Positions 50,718 to 63,639 are shown, numbered from the stretch's first letter. The stretch: 64,000 bases of DNA from Saccoglossus kowalevskii (GCF_000003605.2 NW_003138320.1:61183-125182); one strand, 5' to 3'. The notes: a model not told the origin generated them from the letters alone. Translations and numbers: made by a program.

Positions 50718-50724
50718 TCGGTAT

Positions 50725-52424
50725 ATATTGTAAAATGCTTGAAATAGCACGACATTTTAACGAATCTGGGTCAGTGCATGAAATAACAGAATCTTAATTT
50801 AGCTGAAGTGTCAACAATCTTATTGTGAATTAGGGAAATTGCAACTAATTAGAAACTCATTAGCTAAAATAAGCCATGCATAGCACAGTCTCCATTAGTT
50901 ATCAAATTTAATGTACATGGTTTTGTTTACAGTAATATAGTTTTAACATAAACACGTCAGAGAATGAATCAAGAAGCTGATGCTTAGTTATGATGATTTT
51001 TTAACATTAAAATGAATGACATTCAGAGAGGTACATGTACGTGCTACCAGTCGGCCATTTTGAATCAGAACACGTCAACATGACAACACAAGCACTATAA
51101 CGCAGAAGAGTAATTCAAGTTTGAATAATATGTTTGTTCTCCAGATAAACAGCGGCTAAGGTTAAGTTAATATACATTTTTCTTGCCACTAGACAGTAAT
51201 TTTATTTTTCCAGAGGGTCTCTGACTCAGTGATATACAAGTAGCTCTAACATCACTCATAATTTTCTGAGCTGAACAAAGACAAACATGAGGGAATAATA
51301 TATAATTATACTTGAGGAAAGTAAAAATCCACAGAGAATGTTCAACTCAAAATCTCAGGAGAGAAAAACTCACTCACAAAAAAATCATTTTACTCTCTAA
51401 ATTCATTTTCCATCCCATCACAGGCATGACACCCTTGACTGAACAGAGACATTAGACAATGAACGACTCAAAAACTAATTCCATTCCGAAGAAATAGAAA
51501 CATTCACAATTATCATTAGCGTTTGATAGGACATACTCAGTGGTTTTCAATATTTCTAATGAGATTAGAAAGACATTGTTTTTATCAACACAGCTGACTG
51601 GCTCGCTGATAAATGACTTTCCATTACAGTTCTGATGTATGCAATAAATTTACAGTCACATCTCCGTGTGCTCTCAACTGAATGAACATATGCAAATGGT
51701 CGTGAAAAATGCACAGCAAGAGGTTCTTTTCTCTCCACTGCACATTTTTATTGGACTAGATTTTCAAATCCTGTTTAACTTCTTTCATTGAGATAGCATC
51801 AGCCACACACTTAAATTCCTATGAATTTTTGTACCTCAATCCGGACATACATGTAGGTGAATTACAGTATAAATCAATATGCTCATGACTCTAAAAGCAC
51901 TTGTATACTTACAAATGCATTTAGGGTACACCTCAAAATGAAAAATAAAAGTTGAACTGAAAAGTTGAGTTTCAAAGCAATATACGTATGTGTGTACAAT
52001 GTTCTTTCAGCTGGTAAATTCTGTCATTACGTCATGTTACATTTATTAATTATTTATGAGGTCGCTCAATTCAGACGAGCAGAAAGTGAAAGATTTATTT
52101 TGTAGTGTCTATAGTGTGAAAATATATATATGTTACATTTGCACTATGACTACACAGGGACTCAACGAAAGCCATTATAAATACACATGTATTAATATAA
52201 TGGCATGCAAGAGAAAACACAAAGGAATAATAAATTACAACATTCAACAGCGGACTTACACCTAGGATTTAAGATAAAAAATTGTCATCCTGTAAAACAC
52301 ACACTCAGGATGTTTAACCCATTTTAATTAACCATACACCCTCACAGACTAACAGTAACATACAGTTGAATCTAAGAAATTGAAACTCAGTGTATACATT
52401 TGGTACATGAATACATTGTACATA
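50725..52424. other. FBXO42 giant intron
   Basis: It holds the left flank of the AAATGGCCGCC family at 50870-51070 (AAGCCATGCATAGCACAGTC … CAGTCGGCCATTTTGAATC) with only one core fragment. The rest is AT-rich with no exon seen. Confidence 0.55.
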
Positions 52425-52636
52425 TACTGTAAAGTACTTTATTTTTGCTTGGATTTAATTTTTGCTACATTCCCTGAAGGACTGATTCAGTGAAATGAAA
52501 AATCCAGCGAATATATATCTTTTTTTCTATATTTTACATTCAACTCATCAAAAATAAGTTAAAATAAATTCCATACAAAACACCTAAAAAGTACTTTCAG
52601 CGAAAATTCATTCCAGCTAAAATAAAGTATTCAAAA
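52425..52636. mobile_element. Palindromic MITE, family 1, copy c
   Basis: It starts TACTGTAAAGTACTTTATTT and ends GCTAAAATAAAGTATTCAAA. It is about 212 bp and aligns along its length with 23878-24080, including TTTACATTCAACTCATCAAA. Confidence 0.75.
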
Positions 52637-52861
52637 GTTCTAGTAACAGTGTTCTGGACTATAACCAATAATATTCAAGGATTCATTATTTAAATTGGTT
52701 GCATTGCCCTGTGCTGAATATATACAAATTTCCATTACTACTAAAGATGCATTGTACGTTTTGTCATTTGCTTAGGAATAATTAAATGCCTACCACTTGA
52801 CATTGAAATGACACTTTTAGTGTCTGTGTTTTCCAAGAGCCCCCCCCCCCCCAATCAAAAA

Positions 52862-53180
52862 TTGCAATAGCTCAATTGTTAGAGATTCTAACTGCTGTGG
52901 TTAATGTGGCGAGTTCAAACCCCTTTCTTGACCAACTTTTAAACAGTAAACTAACTCAGTATCGTCTTCAACTCTAGACGTTGGACCTTGATTAAAGTCG
53001 TAGCACAGTATTGGCCAAGGTGCAAGGTCTGATTTACAATAGCAGTGTTACAAGTTATGTACAGTTATATGTAACAATTACACTTAGCATATGAATACAA
53101 CTGTATAGATTACACTCTACATGTACAATGTACATAGGAATATTGTGGCTAGTTTACAATTAGCATAAAGACGAATAAAC
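52862..53180 (+). mobile_element. Second tRNA-derived SINE, different family
   Basis: A box A-like TAGCTCAATTGTTAGAG at 52868-52884 and box B (GAGTTCAAACCCC) at 52911-52923 sit 30-45 bases apart, as in tRNA genes. A body without tRNA similarity runs to about 53180, and no clear A tail is seen. It is preceded by a C14 run. The head sequence differs from the SINE at 15631. Confidence 0.5.
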
Positions 53181-53238
53181 TTGAATGCATGTACATGTAT
53201 AGAACAATTGATATCACTATCATACTTATCTGTACACT

Positions 53239-53387
53239 AAAAGCAGGGGAGTCAGTACCTACGCATGCGTCAGATGGTCATAGCGTGTCATTGTTTAAAA
53301 ACAAGCGTCTACCCATAAGCCTTTGTGTTTTTCATTGCTTGGGACTCAATTCCTGTGTGTGCGCAGGTGACGACCCTCCCGCTTTAA
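53239..53387. mobile_element. MITE family 2, copy 3, next to an FBXO42 exon
   Basis: The left AAGCAGGGGAGTCAGTACCT and the right end reading inward AAGCGGGAGGGTCGTCACCT form the inverted termini; both edges show TAAA/TTTA. It lies 59 bases from the low end of the exon at 53447-53680, just inside the start of the giant intron. Confidence 0.75.
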
Positions 53388-53446
53388 AAAACTTTGACTC
53401 AGAGCACTTGCAAAAACATTTGTAAGTGTAACAATATCTCTCTTAC

Positions 53447-53680
53447 CTGTCGCTAGAACTCGGCTCCACTCTCCAGTCCCTAAATCCATCTTCCACATGT
53501 CATTAAAAGCTGTACTGGCAGATGAGCATCCACCGAATACGTACATAGCACGATCTAGATAACATGCACTGTGGGAGTAGCGTGCTGTGAGGGGCGTGTC
53601 ATTTGGCTCACTGCTGCTCCACTGGAGGCTACCAGACTGAACAGCATGCTGGAAACTATAATATTTCTGTCTTATGACAC
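53447..53680 (-). CDS. FBXO42: FBXO42 first visible coding exon: linker and first Kelch blade
   Basis: 234 bases. The acceptor (taacttcag) is followed by GT, which completes a split codon from the missing upstream exon, then 77 codons starting VIRQKYYSFQHAVQSGSLQW. Conserved motifs follow: ARYSHSACYLDRAMYVFGGC and AFNDMWKMDLGTGEWSRVLA. It ends ACA G/gtaaga (phase 1) and joins GT ATG at 18617 to make a Gly. YSF..AVQSG.LQW is the segment that follows the F-box in FBXO42, and the rest is the first Kelch blade. The usual automated ORF start at the internal Met of MYVFGG is not the real start. Confidence 0.94.
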
Positions 53681-54725
53681 CTGAAGTTATAAGAAAGAAA
53701 CAATTTTACTCCATGGGTGCAAACATTTAATGAAAACCATACCATTATTTTGGCAATTATGTGTGGCCATCATTTGAATACCAGGGTTGTGAGAACCAAT
53801 TGTTACATGAACAAACGCTCCTCCACAAAATAACACAAGATTCTACTGAAAGACCAAGTAAATAAAAAATATATACAATTGATCTGATACATGTAGGAAG
53901 TGCCTGTATTAAAGAAAAGCAGCCAAACAAAGTTAGCATGGCATATACAGTGAAATGAATTGTTGAAATTCTGCAGCAAAGGAAACTTCCCTTGAGACTT
54001 TCACAAACGTTTTCAGAGATGCCATAACATTTTCAGATTGTGAAAAATTCCTCGTACTGAAAATTAAAGGGTTTACTGCATATTCAAGTTGGTCAGATTT
54101 CAACCAATACGTTCACTTAGAATTAGATGTTGGATAAGTGGTGAGCAAAATTTTGCTGACTTGCAAATCAGATAGAGGAATCTGTTTGGTGTAACAGAGA
54201 GTAAAATTTCCTCTTGACACAAATTAAAGGTTGACCATTTGAGACACTGTAGTTGCAATCATGCATCAGCAAAAATAATTACCGGTAAATAAAACGGCAG
54301 TTGTTAATATGGGACTCATAGCAACGTACACAATATGTGGAAAATACATGAAATTAAACACGTGCTGTGCGACGATCACAGCCCTATAAGAAACAGCGAC
54401 AAATTAACTTGTTTACTGTATCACACTATTTAAAGCACAACCAAATATTAGCAAAGCAAACATTCAATGACGTAGCATGCAATAAAAGAAATTTTGGGTT
54501 TGTGTGCGCTTATATTGGAGATGTGCTTCTAATAAAAAAATCACTGTATATGGAGAGTTATATTGATAATGATCTGAATCACTGGGACAATCAATACAAG
54601 AAATAAAATGCAGATGGCGGTAAACCAAGGATATAGTTTTCAACACCATCAAGTCATGCTGCGCGACTATTCCATTCTTACATATACATATAAATATATA
54701 TATATCAATATCAATACAGCCTGAA
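53681..54725. other. Presumed upstream FBXO42 intron, no feature seen
   Basis: AT-rich sequence directly upstream (minus strand) of the first visible FBXO42 exon. No F-box exon (an LPxE…-type motif followed by VCKxWY) was found here. Confidence 0.5.
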
Positions 54726-54934
54726 TACTGTGGAGAGGGAAATATTCACTGGGTTTAATATTAGTGGATTTGATATTGCACGAATATTCACCAGTTTTTA
54801 ATTCACTGTTTATAATTCACTGGAGAAGGAAATAATACACTATTGTCAACTTTGCATACTGACTGGGTTTTAATTTAAGGTAGTTAGATATCAGAGAAAA
54901 TGAAACCCAGCAAATAATTAAGTTCTATACAGTA
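54726..54934. mobile_element. MITE of the TACTGT…CTGGGTTT family
   Basis: The left end TACTGTGGAGAGGGAAATAT, then TCACTGGGTTTAAT, and the right end reading inward TACTGTATAGAACTTAATTA, then TTTGCTGGGTTTCAT, form imperfect inverted termini. It is 209 bp and non-coding. The TACTGT start and CGCTGG/CACTGG words suggest relation to family 1. Confidence 0.65.
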
Positions 54935-55484
54935 TAGCCAGCATGTGTATAATCATAGGGAAATACAAATATGAATGAACAGCAATTCTTGGATTGACTA
55001 TGCATGAACATATAGCATTTAAAAACTGTGTTACAGTCATCCCACAACTCCACTGGGCAGGATACTCACTGTTGGTGATCTAAATGACCCACTGCAGTAA
55101 AAACACACTGCAAGCCTATAAAACACAAAGTGCATGCACTCTCTATGGAAATGGATGCGAAATGAAATCTAGCTAATAGTTATGCCTCAAGAAAAAGCAA
55201 TTCAAATTTGGCATTGAACTTTTATTGGAAGTGCTATTAATTACAAATAAGCCTTTCCTGCCCTAACAGCAGATGTTTACAGCATGTGAGCATTGGGATT
55301 CCACATTGCGAGTTTTTACGAATCCTGTTTTTGATTAAAAACTGAATTTACTGTGCATAATTTAGACCCTCGGTGACACATGTATGTAGAAAATACTGCA
55401 TTTTCTGTATTACCAAATTATTTCACAGAAATACATATGTGTGATTGCACATGAAAGAACATTATAATTTTTTACATATCATTT

Positions 55485-55980
55485 TCCTAGAAGACCACCA
55501 TTTGTACAAGTACGTGTAATGCAATATTACATGTATGATGGAAACAGGTAGCTACAACGTATATATGTTGGCAAACTAAATTTAAGGATACTCATGTACA
55601 TGTAGTCTTTTTTTGGCAAATGGTAATTAAAATGCACATCAAATGGACACTGACTGTGATCTGTAATGCTAGCGTACACTGTGAGCATACATGTACTAGT
55701 ATATGTACACATGTTCTTAATTTTTTACATGTACAGTACCGGTATATTTCATAAACACCATTTGCATGTACCTGTACAAGTAATGCAATATTACATGTAC
55801 ATGTGTATGATGTGAATAGGCAGCTATATCTTGTCAAATTAAATTTAAGGACACTCATGTAGTCCTTTTATGGCAAATTTTAATCAAAATGAACATCATC
55901 AAATGGACACTGACTGTGCTTTGTAAAGCTAACATACACTGAGCATAACGTACACTGTGAGCTTACATGCAAACCATGCC
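55485..55980. repeat. Tandem duplication of about 265-270 bp
   Basis: Two diverged copies share CACCATTTG, TAATGCAATATTACATGTA, TAGTC(C)TTTT-TGGCAAAT, CATCAAATGGACACTGACTG and ACACTGTGAGC. TACATGTA-rich stretches lie at the junctions. Confidence 0.75.
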
Positions 55981-56280
55981 GGATCTAATACATTAAATAT
56001 GGTAGTAAGATATATGGATGTAGTACTCGTTATTTAGACATTTATGATCACTTAGGATTGAACCTGAATGGCACTGGTATCTGTAATGACCTAAAATTTA
56101 ATATCCTAGCTCATAAACGGGCGTTTCTAATTAATAATGAATATTTGACCTTGATCATGTCACAATAAAAGGTGGAGAAATATTGCTAAATGCAAGTGAT
56201 ACCATAAATTCAGCATTTTGCACAGCCTTTAAAGATAATTCAGCTCCTAGTCATGTAAATAGTGAACATTTTAACATTGC

Positions 56281-56483
56281 TACTGTGGAATACTTTATTT
56301 TCGCTGGAATTAATTTTTACTGAAAAGGCTTTTTGGGCAATTTGTATGGAATTTATTTTCACTGATTTTTGATCAGTTTAATGTGAAATATAGGAAAAAA
56401 AGTATATTCGCTGGATTTTATTTTCACGGAATCATTCCTCTAGCGAAAATAAATTCCAAGCGAAAATAAAGTAGTCTACAGTA
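56281..56483. mobile_element. 203-bp palindromic MITE, family 1, copy d
   Basis: It begins TACTGTGGAATACTTTATTT and, read inward from the other end, begins TACTGTAGACTACTTTATTT. The whole element can fold back on itself. It has the same length as copies a and b. Confidence 0.8.
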
Positions 56484-56629
56484 TTTCATATGCAAATAAC
56501 AAATTGCAGTTCTTGAGTGAACTGATACATGTACATGTACTTCTTGAGAAAACAAATCTAAGTGCATCAACCTCTAGTACCAAGATAGCAGAAAATCAAA
56601 TAACACATTTCAGATTTTCTTTAAAAACT

Positions 56630-56850
56630 AAAATGATGAGTATTCGGCCATCTTTGATCAACTGAAAAAAAATTATTATATGTGTGCCATCTATATACAA
56701 AGTTTGAAGTAACTTTCTAAAAACATACAAGATAGAAATTTTCAAAATGCTTAAAGAGAACCAATCACCAAGGTACGTCCGAGATACAGCTCTGAACATA
56801 CAAACACACGCACACACAGGTGCACAGTAAACTAAAACCACAAGTCAAAC
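56630..56850. mobile_element. Fragment of the AAATGGCCGCC family, right-end part
   Basis: AAAATGATGAGTATTCGGCC and TATACAAAGTTTGAAGTAAC match core words. It ends in ACAAACACACGCACACACAG, then GTGCACAGTAAACTAAAACC, like the ACGCACGCACGGACG … GGGGACTAAAA end at 43420-43465. Confidence 0.5.
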
Positions 56851-59800
56851 TTCATCCAAATGGGAACTAAAACCTGAGTGTATAATAAAATCTGTAATCC
56901 CTAACAAAAGTCGCACCCAAACCTTTTGATCAAAAAGTAAAAGCAATATCTGAAATTTTTAAAGTGAATATCATTGTCATCGGTAATTTAAACATAATCT
57001 TTGTAGTATACACATATTTAGGCAGATTACTAGATGCACAATTTACATATATGGTAGTTTTGAAAGCATGTTAAGCCAGCTAAATGTAAAAGATGTGGTC
57101 GTTGGGTAATGTGTGAATCTCATGTAAACAAGCAATGCATTTTACATGCATTGTATACGTCGCTGTGGGTCCCATATCGAACCAGAGTTACGCTCAGACC
57201 GTACTGTCGGTGTTTAAAATAAACTTTTGACTGGACGAATCTGAGTCAGGCTGGTTCCACTTGTATAGATAAACTGTATGATTTATGATACATAAAGAGA
57301 AAGAGTTGTCTGTCATCAACAGGAAATAAAATCAATTTCCCTGACTTTGAGAACTGTTCACTCGAGAGCAGCATATGTTACCAAGAATTAGGAAATCAGC
57401 TATCATCATCAGACCTCTAAGAAAACTTAGTGATAGTTGTAACAGATTTGTCTGCTAGCTTTCAAACTGATATTACAACTGGAGAATATCCCATTAATCA
57501 TTTTACCTCATCAGTCTTCCTCCGCAACATAACAGTTTTTATAATTATGTTTTACTTACCATCAAAAACCTGATTCAAATCATAACTAATCGACATTTGA
57601 AAAGATGGGCAAAAATATTAACAAATTTGACTCCAGGGATTAAAACTATTTACAGTGAGGGGTGTTACAAGAATAAATTAAATAAGTCAATAACTTAGAG
57701 ATTGACAATTGAGGAAGATGGCTAAATTGTTTTCGTTCACTTAGTTTTGACATTGATATTATTTTTAGGACAATATTGAAGTGAAAAACAAATTTTTTTG
57801 CTCTTTTCCAACATTTTTTTAAAATTTTTTTACTCGTAAGTTTTTGCTAGATTTTTTAAAAATATACTAGTTTATCTCATAATAAATAACCCTCCCACAA
57901 ATTAGTAATGGTCAAGCCCTTCAAGAAAATTGCAATGTCAGTTTTTAGGCAATGGGTTTCAGAGTGGTTTCAAGAGATTCACCTTCAAGTTTCAAAAAAC
58001 AAAAATAAAATGAAATCCCCTTCTCAAAGGACTCAAATGACCTACCCTTACACGGATGCACTCTGCAAACATGATACAAACTGAAAATGTTGATGAAAAC
58101 AATTGGATCAAGTCAACTGATGATTACTGAAAGTGACATAAGTATTAAGGCACGTGAAACAAATTTCAATGAAACGCACCGGACAACAAGGACCATACAT
58201 GTATGCTGAAGTAATACCTCAAATAAAAACACATTCAATCTCGGTGTAACAAATTTGTCATTTCGTGTATACACAGCTTACTTGTCCAAGTAACATTAGC
58301 TCGTGGATAATTAATATTAGATGATGTAATTCTTTGTGATGTCATTTGCAATGTACACTACAATGTAGAAGGAATGGTAGCAATCTCGTTCTATAGAATG
58401 TTACGAATAGAACATATTTATCTTGGTTTATCTTGTTCTTTTACATTAGATCCTCAAAGTATGTTTTCATTCATTTTATTGATAAATAATAAAATCTAAG
58501 AGTGACATCTTAAAAGTTTATTAAACACCAATGGTCAATGAACCTCGCATATTAGATAAAATGCAACAGCCACCACCTAGTAAACACTAACCAAGTCATT
58601 TTTAATTCTGATGAAAATTGCACAAATAATTACACATGAGCTCATGAAAATTCAAATAGCTTCCATGTTGAGGAATTCAATGCTGGGGGGAAAAACAAAT
58701 CACAAAATTGTTGTTTCCATGGATACAATTAAAGCATATCCTCTTTTATTGCATGTTACTACTACTTTCACAAGATTTGATAGTGACAATAAAAAGTCTA
58801 GAATTTCCGGTATGTGTTATTGCTGTTAGCAACACTGACTTATAAGTTGAGTGTTGATCAATATGCATGTGCATTTGAAAAGAACAGAGTAAACAATATC
58901 ATGTTTAGACATTGATTTTAACTTAATTAGCAAATTGATCCCAGTCAACCACCATGAATGAGATTGCAGCATACCGGTACATCAAATTGCTATTGATTTG
59001 CTCAAACTCAGTTGTCTGTTTTCTCTAAAGGTTTGACCCTGGACAGTGTGAATTTGAGATATATGCAGAATTAAGCACAAAAAAAAAAACATTGCCGATT
59101 TGCGTCAAACAAAATGGTTGCCAGTCGACCCTTGAATCATAATACAAATGAACTTTCGGTATGTGCTCAAATGTAATTGTTTGGAAAAAAAACTTTTGAA
59201 CTGGACAGTGTGAATTCAAAATAGATACATGTGCATGCAGAATAGTGCAAAAAAGATGATAATAGCCTCCCTTTTTGTTTTTTATGATGTTTGACAAAAA
59301 AAGGATAGAAATAATGCGGTAAACTTGGGATGCTTTAGATGCAGTCATTTTTGTTTCTAACTTGACAAAGCCTTTGAGCTGTTTTGCAGAAAGGGCACCA
59401 TTGCCATAAACTTTTAGGATGGTGATTTTGATACAATAGAAGTGCAATAGTCCTCCATGAGTAAAAGTGTTAAAGATGTTTTCAAATAATGGGTTGCAGG
59501 ATTTAAGTGTGTTATTTTACAAATATTGTGCAGAAGGTAAGACATTTCCTGTTTGATGGTTCGTGGTCGAATGAAGACTTCACATGTGTTATCAGCACCA
59601 TTTAATTTGTAGGGGTTCAACTACATCTACCATACATGTATTCAAAATATGATCGTGTTTGGTGTACCAGTAGTCCTTTCTTAAATAAAAGAAAAATTCC
59701 CTACTTGAAATAAACTACAATGTTCTGAATAGCTTAGTGAAACTGTATCAATTTTTTTCGGTATAGCATGTAGAAGTGACATATCTGACCCATGGCCTCA

Positions 59801-61871
59801 AGTTCTCTGATTGTCATTCACTAAGCTAACAAGTTATTAATTTGAATTCATGACAGAAATTGATGCTAAGATATGTCAGATTTAATCTGTTAGTTTCAGT
59901 CATTTGATGGATTTCTTCAATATGCACTGACGAATATCCTAGTACATTAGATAAGATGGGTAATGATTAATGTGCAAGTTTGGCAATTAATCTAACAATT
60001 GGTAAAAACATTATTTTAAACAAACATAATTCAAACTGCCAGTGTTTGATCTTGAACTTCCGCTTTTAGGGGCCTCACATTATCACAAACTTGAAAAAAA
60101 CAAACAATTTCTTCATTTTCGCTAATGGTGAATTAGTTGAATATTACGAACAGACCACAAATATATGTCTATAAACTGACACGATAGAATACAGAAAAAG
60201 TCAACTGCAGAGATTGTGATTGTGAATAATTTTGCAATATTACACTTCAAGTATTGGATGTATGTAAAAGGTATATTTAAAATGGCCTCTCCATACTCAC
60301 GAATTGGTTTCTCTAAATAGCTATCTACTTGGCTAGTTCATCCAGCTAGGTTATATTTTTATATTTCAAAAGACCTACAACCTGTGGATACTGTAAGTGT
60401 CACATTTTGTCTTTTCCAAATCTAGTTTCTTACTCCAGAAATGTAAGCATTCCACAGTAACTTCTGATTACACAGAGATTCTAACCTTCAAGATTTTATA
60501 TTTACTGAGCAGTGATAAATGAGGCCGATCCCTAAATAAGACTGTCTCATTTGTTATCTGTCTCACTCCCGAGAGACTTCCTTGATGGAATCAATAATGA
60601 GAGTACTTATTTGTCTTGTGCCCTCAAAGGAGAATTTGTAGTTTGTGTGATATGTGAAAAATATGAATCGTTGCATACAACAGTGCAAGTCATCACACAC
60701 GTAAAACAATGACTATTATTTAAACTGAAAATAAAAATAACACATTAGCCAATATTGGGAATGCATCATACATTCACTCTGAATAAGAATTTGATTTGAT
60801 CCTAGCTACTCAGTATCATCAATCAAAATTCCATTAACTGGTATATATACTCTAGCATGTTTACAGAAATTTTTCTGAGAAAAAAAAATATTAAATTGCA
60901 AATATTAAAACTCATTGTTATAACCAAGGTTGGGATTTAATATTAGCCTTATTAAAAGCATATGCACTTCATGCATACATACATGCAAATACAGAGTTGT
61001 TTTTTAATGATCCAGAACATTATGAATACAATATTTGGTTGATGTGTGCTACTATTAGAGCTGTGATTTTAATAAAGTAAATACGATAGTTGCAGTTTTT
61101 TGTAGTTACATTATCATCTATAGTGCGCATGATCTCCATAAATACACACACACACAGGTTAAGACAGAGTCAGAAAAAAAAATGGAAGAAAATCCTTTGA
61201 GGTAGATTAGATTGTTTTATTGCACATGTGCATGAAGCATATTTAAATGTTAAACTTTCGCGGAATTTCTTATTGCATCCGTCCATTAATCATTTTCGAA
61301 AGTTTTTGTCTAGTAGTTTCAGACTACATTATAACCTAGGTGACCAAGAAGTCAGAAAAAAAAAAAATTTAAGAAAGCAACAAACTGCCAGTGTATACAA
61401 GGACGAAAGGATACTTGAGAGAGCTGTTAAGGTATCATTCATCAAATCCGAACTGACATTTAAAAAAACATCAAGATATTCAAGGTAAACTGAGCTATCT
61501 TTTTTCTGCTGACAGATAAACTCAGAGTTAGCAAAACGAATGAATTATTCAAGGCAGTGTAGTCTTAGAACTGTAAAATCTTGTATCATATCTCACACAC
61601 ACACACATCCAGTGCAATAAAAAATTGATTTTAATTTCTTCGCGCAGGTACAACTTAAAATTTTTAGAGATATACGAGTGTAATTTTGTTGCCGTTATCT
61701 ATTTCAAATCTCAGAGGACTCCTGAGTGAGCAAGGTAGGGACTGAATGATATTCTAGGTCTGTACTGCCATAGTTAATTTGTGTCATATTGCACTGGATA
61801 CACGCTTGTTACAAGAGGTGCTTATGAATCAATACACAAGGGTTAAGACAGGGGGGAAGCTGAAACACTCA
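56851..61871. other. Presumed upstream FBXO42 intron, no exon supported
   Basis: AT-rich DNA with poly-A/T runs, short CA runs (61145 and 61594) and a diverged AAATGGTTGCCAGTCGACC fragment near 59110. I looked for the FBXO42 F-box exon on the minus strand and did not find one. A short open segment with a good donor at about 57548 (…MSISYDLNQVFDG) lacks F-box similarity. Confidence 0.45.
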
Positions 61872-62079
61872 TTAACTCTTTGAACACCAAAATTTGTGTA
61901 CAACATTTTTTCTATTTTTAGGTAGTTTTTGGTAATTTTGTTGATAATTTTGGACCAAACGGTCATACTTTTCTATTGGCTATAGAACTTTATCAAAATT
62001 TTGAAAAAATATGAAAAAATTATGCAGGTTTCGAAATTGAAATGATGACAAAACTTTACTTTGGCATTCAAAGGATTAA
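61872..62079. mobile_element. TTAA-flanked MITE, different family
   Basis: TTAACTCTTTGAACACCAAA at the left and, read inward from the right, TTAATCCTTTGAATGCCAAA form inverted ends directly next to TTAA. It is 208 bp and rich in T/A inside. TTAA plus CCTTTGAATGCC-type ends are typical of piggyBac-derived elements. The interior is not shared with copies a-c. Confidence 0.65.
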
Positions 62080-62619
62080 CCATACAAATGTAATAGGCCA
62101 TGTAGACATGTACATGACCACCTAAAGGTCACACATCCTGGTACTTTCTGAAGGTATTTTGTGTGTACAGCAATAAGGCAATTTCTAATAGTACCCGGTA
62201 TATCTCGATCCTTGGCAAGTTAAACTGTTTTTAAACACAAATTATGACAATCCTTGCATTTATAAATTGGTTTGAACAATCTCATGAATAATTCATGAGA
62301 TTACATTTTTGAAGTCACCCAAAAACAACACTACATGAATAATAAATTCAGTATACATATACAAGGGATGAGACACAGGTTAAAAGTTCAGTTTTACAGA
62401 AATTTTATGAAATATTTAAGTAGTGCTGTTGATGACTCATCAGAAGTCATTATTTCAATATTATATAAAGGCTATCTTAACAAGAGTTGGGCAAGGTTTC
62501 AATAATTTCACTATGTTTTATTTTGATGAACATTTGGTGAATTACTGCAATGAGCATATTAGACAGTAATACAGTAAACCCGATCACAACTGCCTACATT
62601 TTAAACTAAACCTCATTAA

Positions 62620-63122
62620 CTCTTGTCAACTTGTCACTTTCCACAGAATAGTTATTGTACACTCCATCTGTGCATATTAATTAGGTAATTTGCATATTAG
62701 CCCTTTCACTACCATTGTCAACTTTTGTCACTTTCCACAGAATATTTATTGTACACTCCATCTGTGCATATTAATTAGGTAATTTGCATATTAGCCCTTT
62801 CACTACCATTGTCAACTTGTGTCACTTTCCACAGAATAGATATTGTTCACTCCATCTGTGCATATTAATTAGGTAATTTGCATATCAGCCATTTCACCAC
62901 CATTGTCAACTGGTGTCACTTTCCACAGAATAGATATTGTACACTCCATCTGTGCATATTAATTAGGTAATTTGCATACCAGCCCTTTCACAACCATTGT
63001 TAACTTGTCCACTTTCCAAAGAATAATTAATGTACACTCCATCTGTGCATATTAATTAGATAATTTGCATATTAACCCTTTCACCACCATTGTCAACTTG
63101 TGTCACTTTCCAAAGAATAGTC
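62620..63122. repeat. 94-bp tandem repeat, about five copies
   Basis: The unit contains ACTTTCCACAGAATA, TGTACACTCCATCTGTGCAT, ATTAATTAGGTAATTTGCAT and AGCCCTTTCACTACCATTGT. Copies differ by a few substitutions; the last one is the most diverged and is truncated at 63122. Confidence 0.95.
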
Positions 63123-63630
63123 TTTTACACAAAATCTACAATAAGTAGGTAATCTACAATATGTTCAAGTTATTTGGTCCATTCAAATTAGTTATCGCTG
63201 AATATTATTTAAAATACTACAAATATTTATTTTTTATGAAAATGTTGGTAATTGTCTGGCCTTTATTATTAAAACAATTTTCATAAAAGCATGCTTTATC
63301 ATTTTTACAAACAACTTTAATTTTGCTAGGACAAATTTGGTTTTCAAAACTTTTAAATCATAATAAAATTTGATTTTTGTGAGAAGTTACCTCATGAATA
63401 CCTTCACATTCATCACATTACAGACAATTCCAGTTGCTAAAAATATAGACATGAGGTATGATCGATGAATTCCCTTAGGCTAGTTCTATCATCGGAAAGT
63501 AATATACATGTAGTACCGTCTAGTCTAATTGAATCTCTCATTCCAAGTCACTGGGATGCCTGAAAATTTCAGCTGTGGTGTAACTTTAGCATCAATAACA
63601 TTTTTATTCTATTAGAAGTACAGTACAGTT
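63123..63630. other. AT-rich flank, no feature seen
   Basis: No exon, repeat array or element end recognised. A short minus-strand open segment with plausible splice sites near 63388-63435 has no homology to FBXO42. Confidence 0.4.
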
Positions 63631-63639
63631 CTCGCGGAA

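Noticed and set aside
57548-57610. Possible upstream FBXO42 exon on the minus strand (MSISYDLNQVFDG followed by gtaagt)
   Set aside because: The phase would fit the exon at 53447-53680, but it has no F-box similarity and an in-frame stop lies just upstream; chance is likely.
61228-61488. 86-codon plus-strand Lys/Arg-rich frame
   Set aside because: Contains a poly-A-derived Lys run and has no domain, splice sites or promoter.
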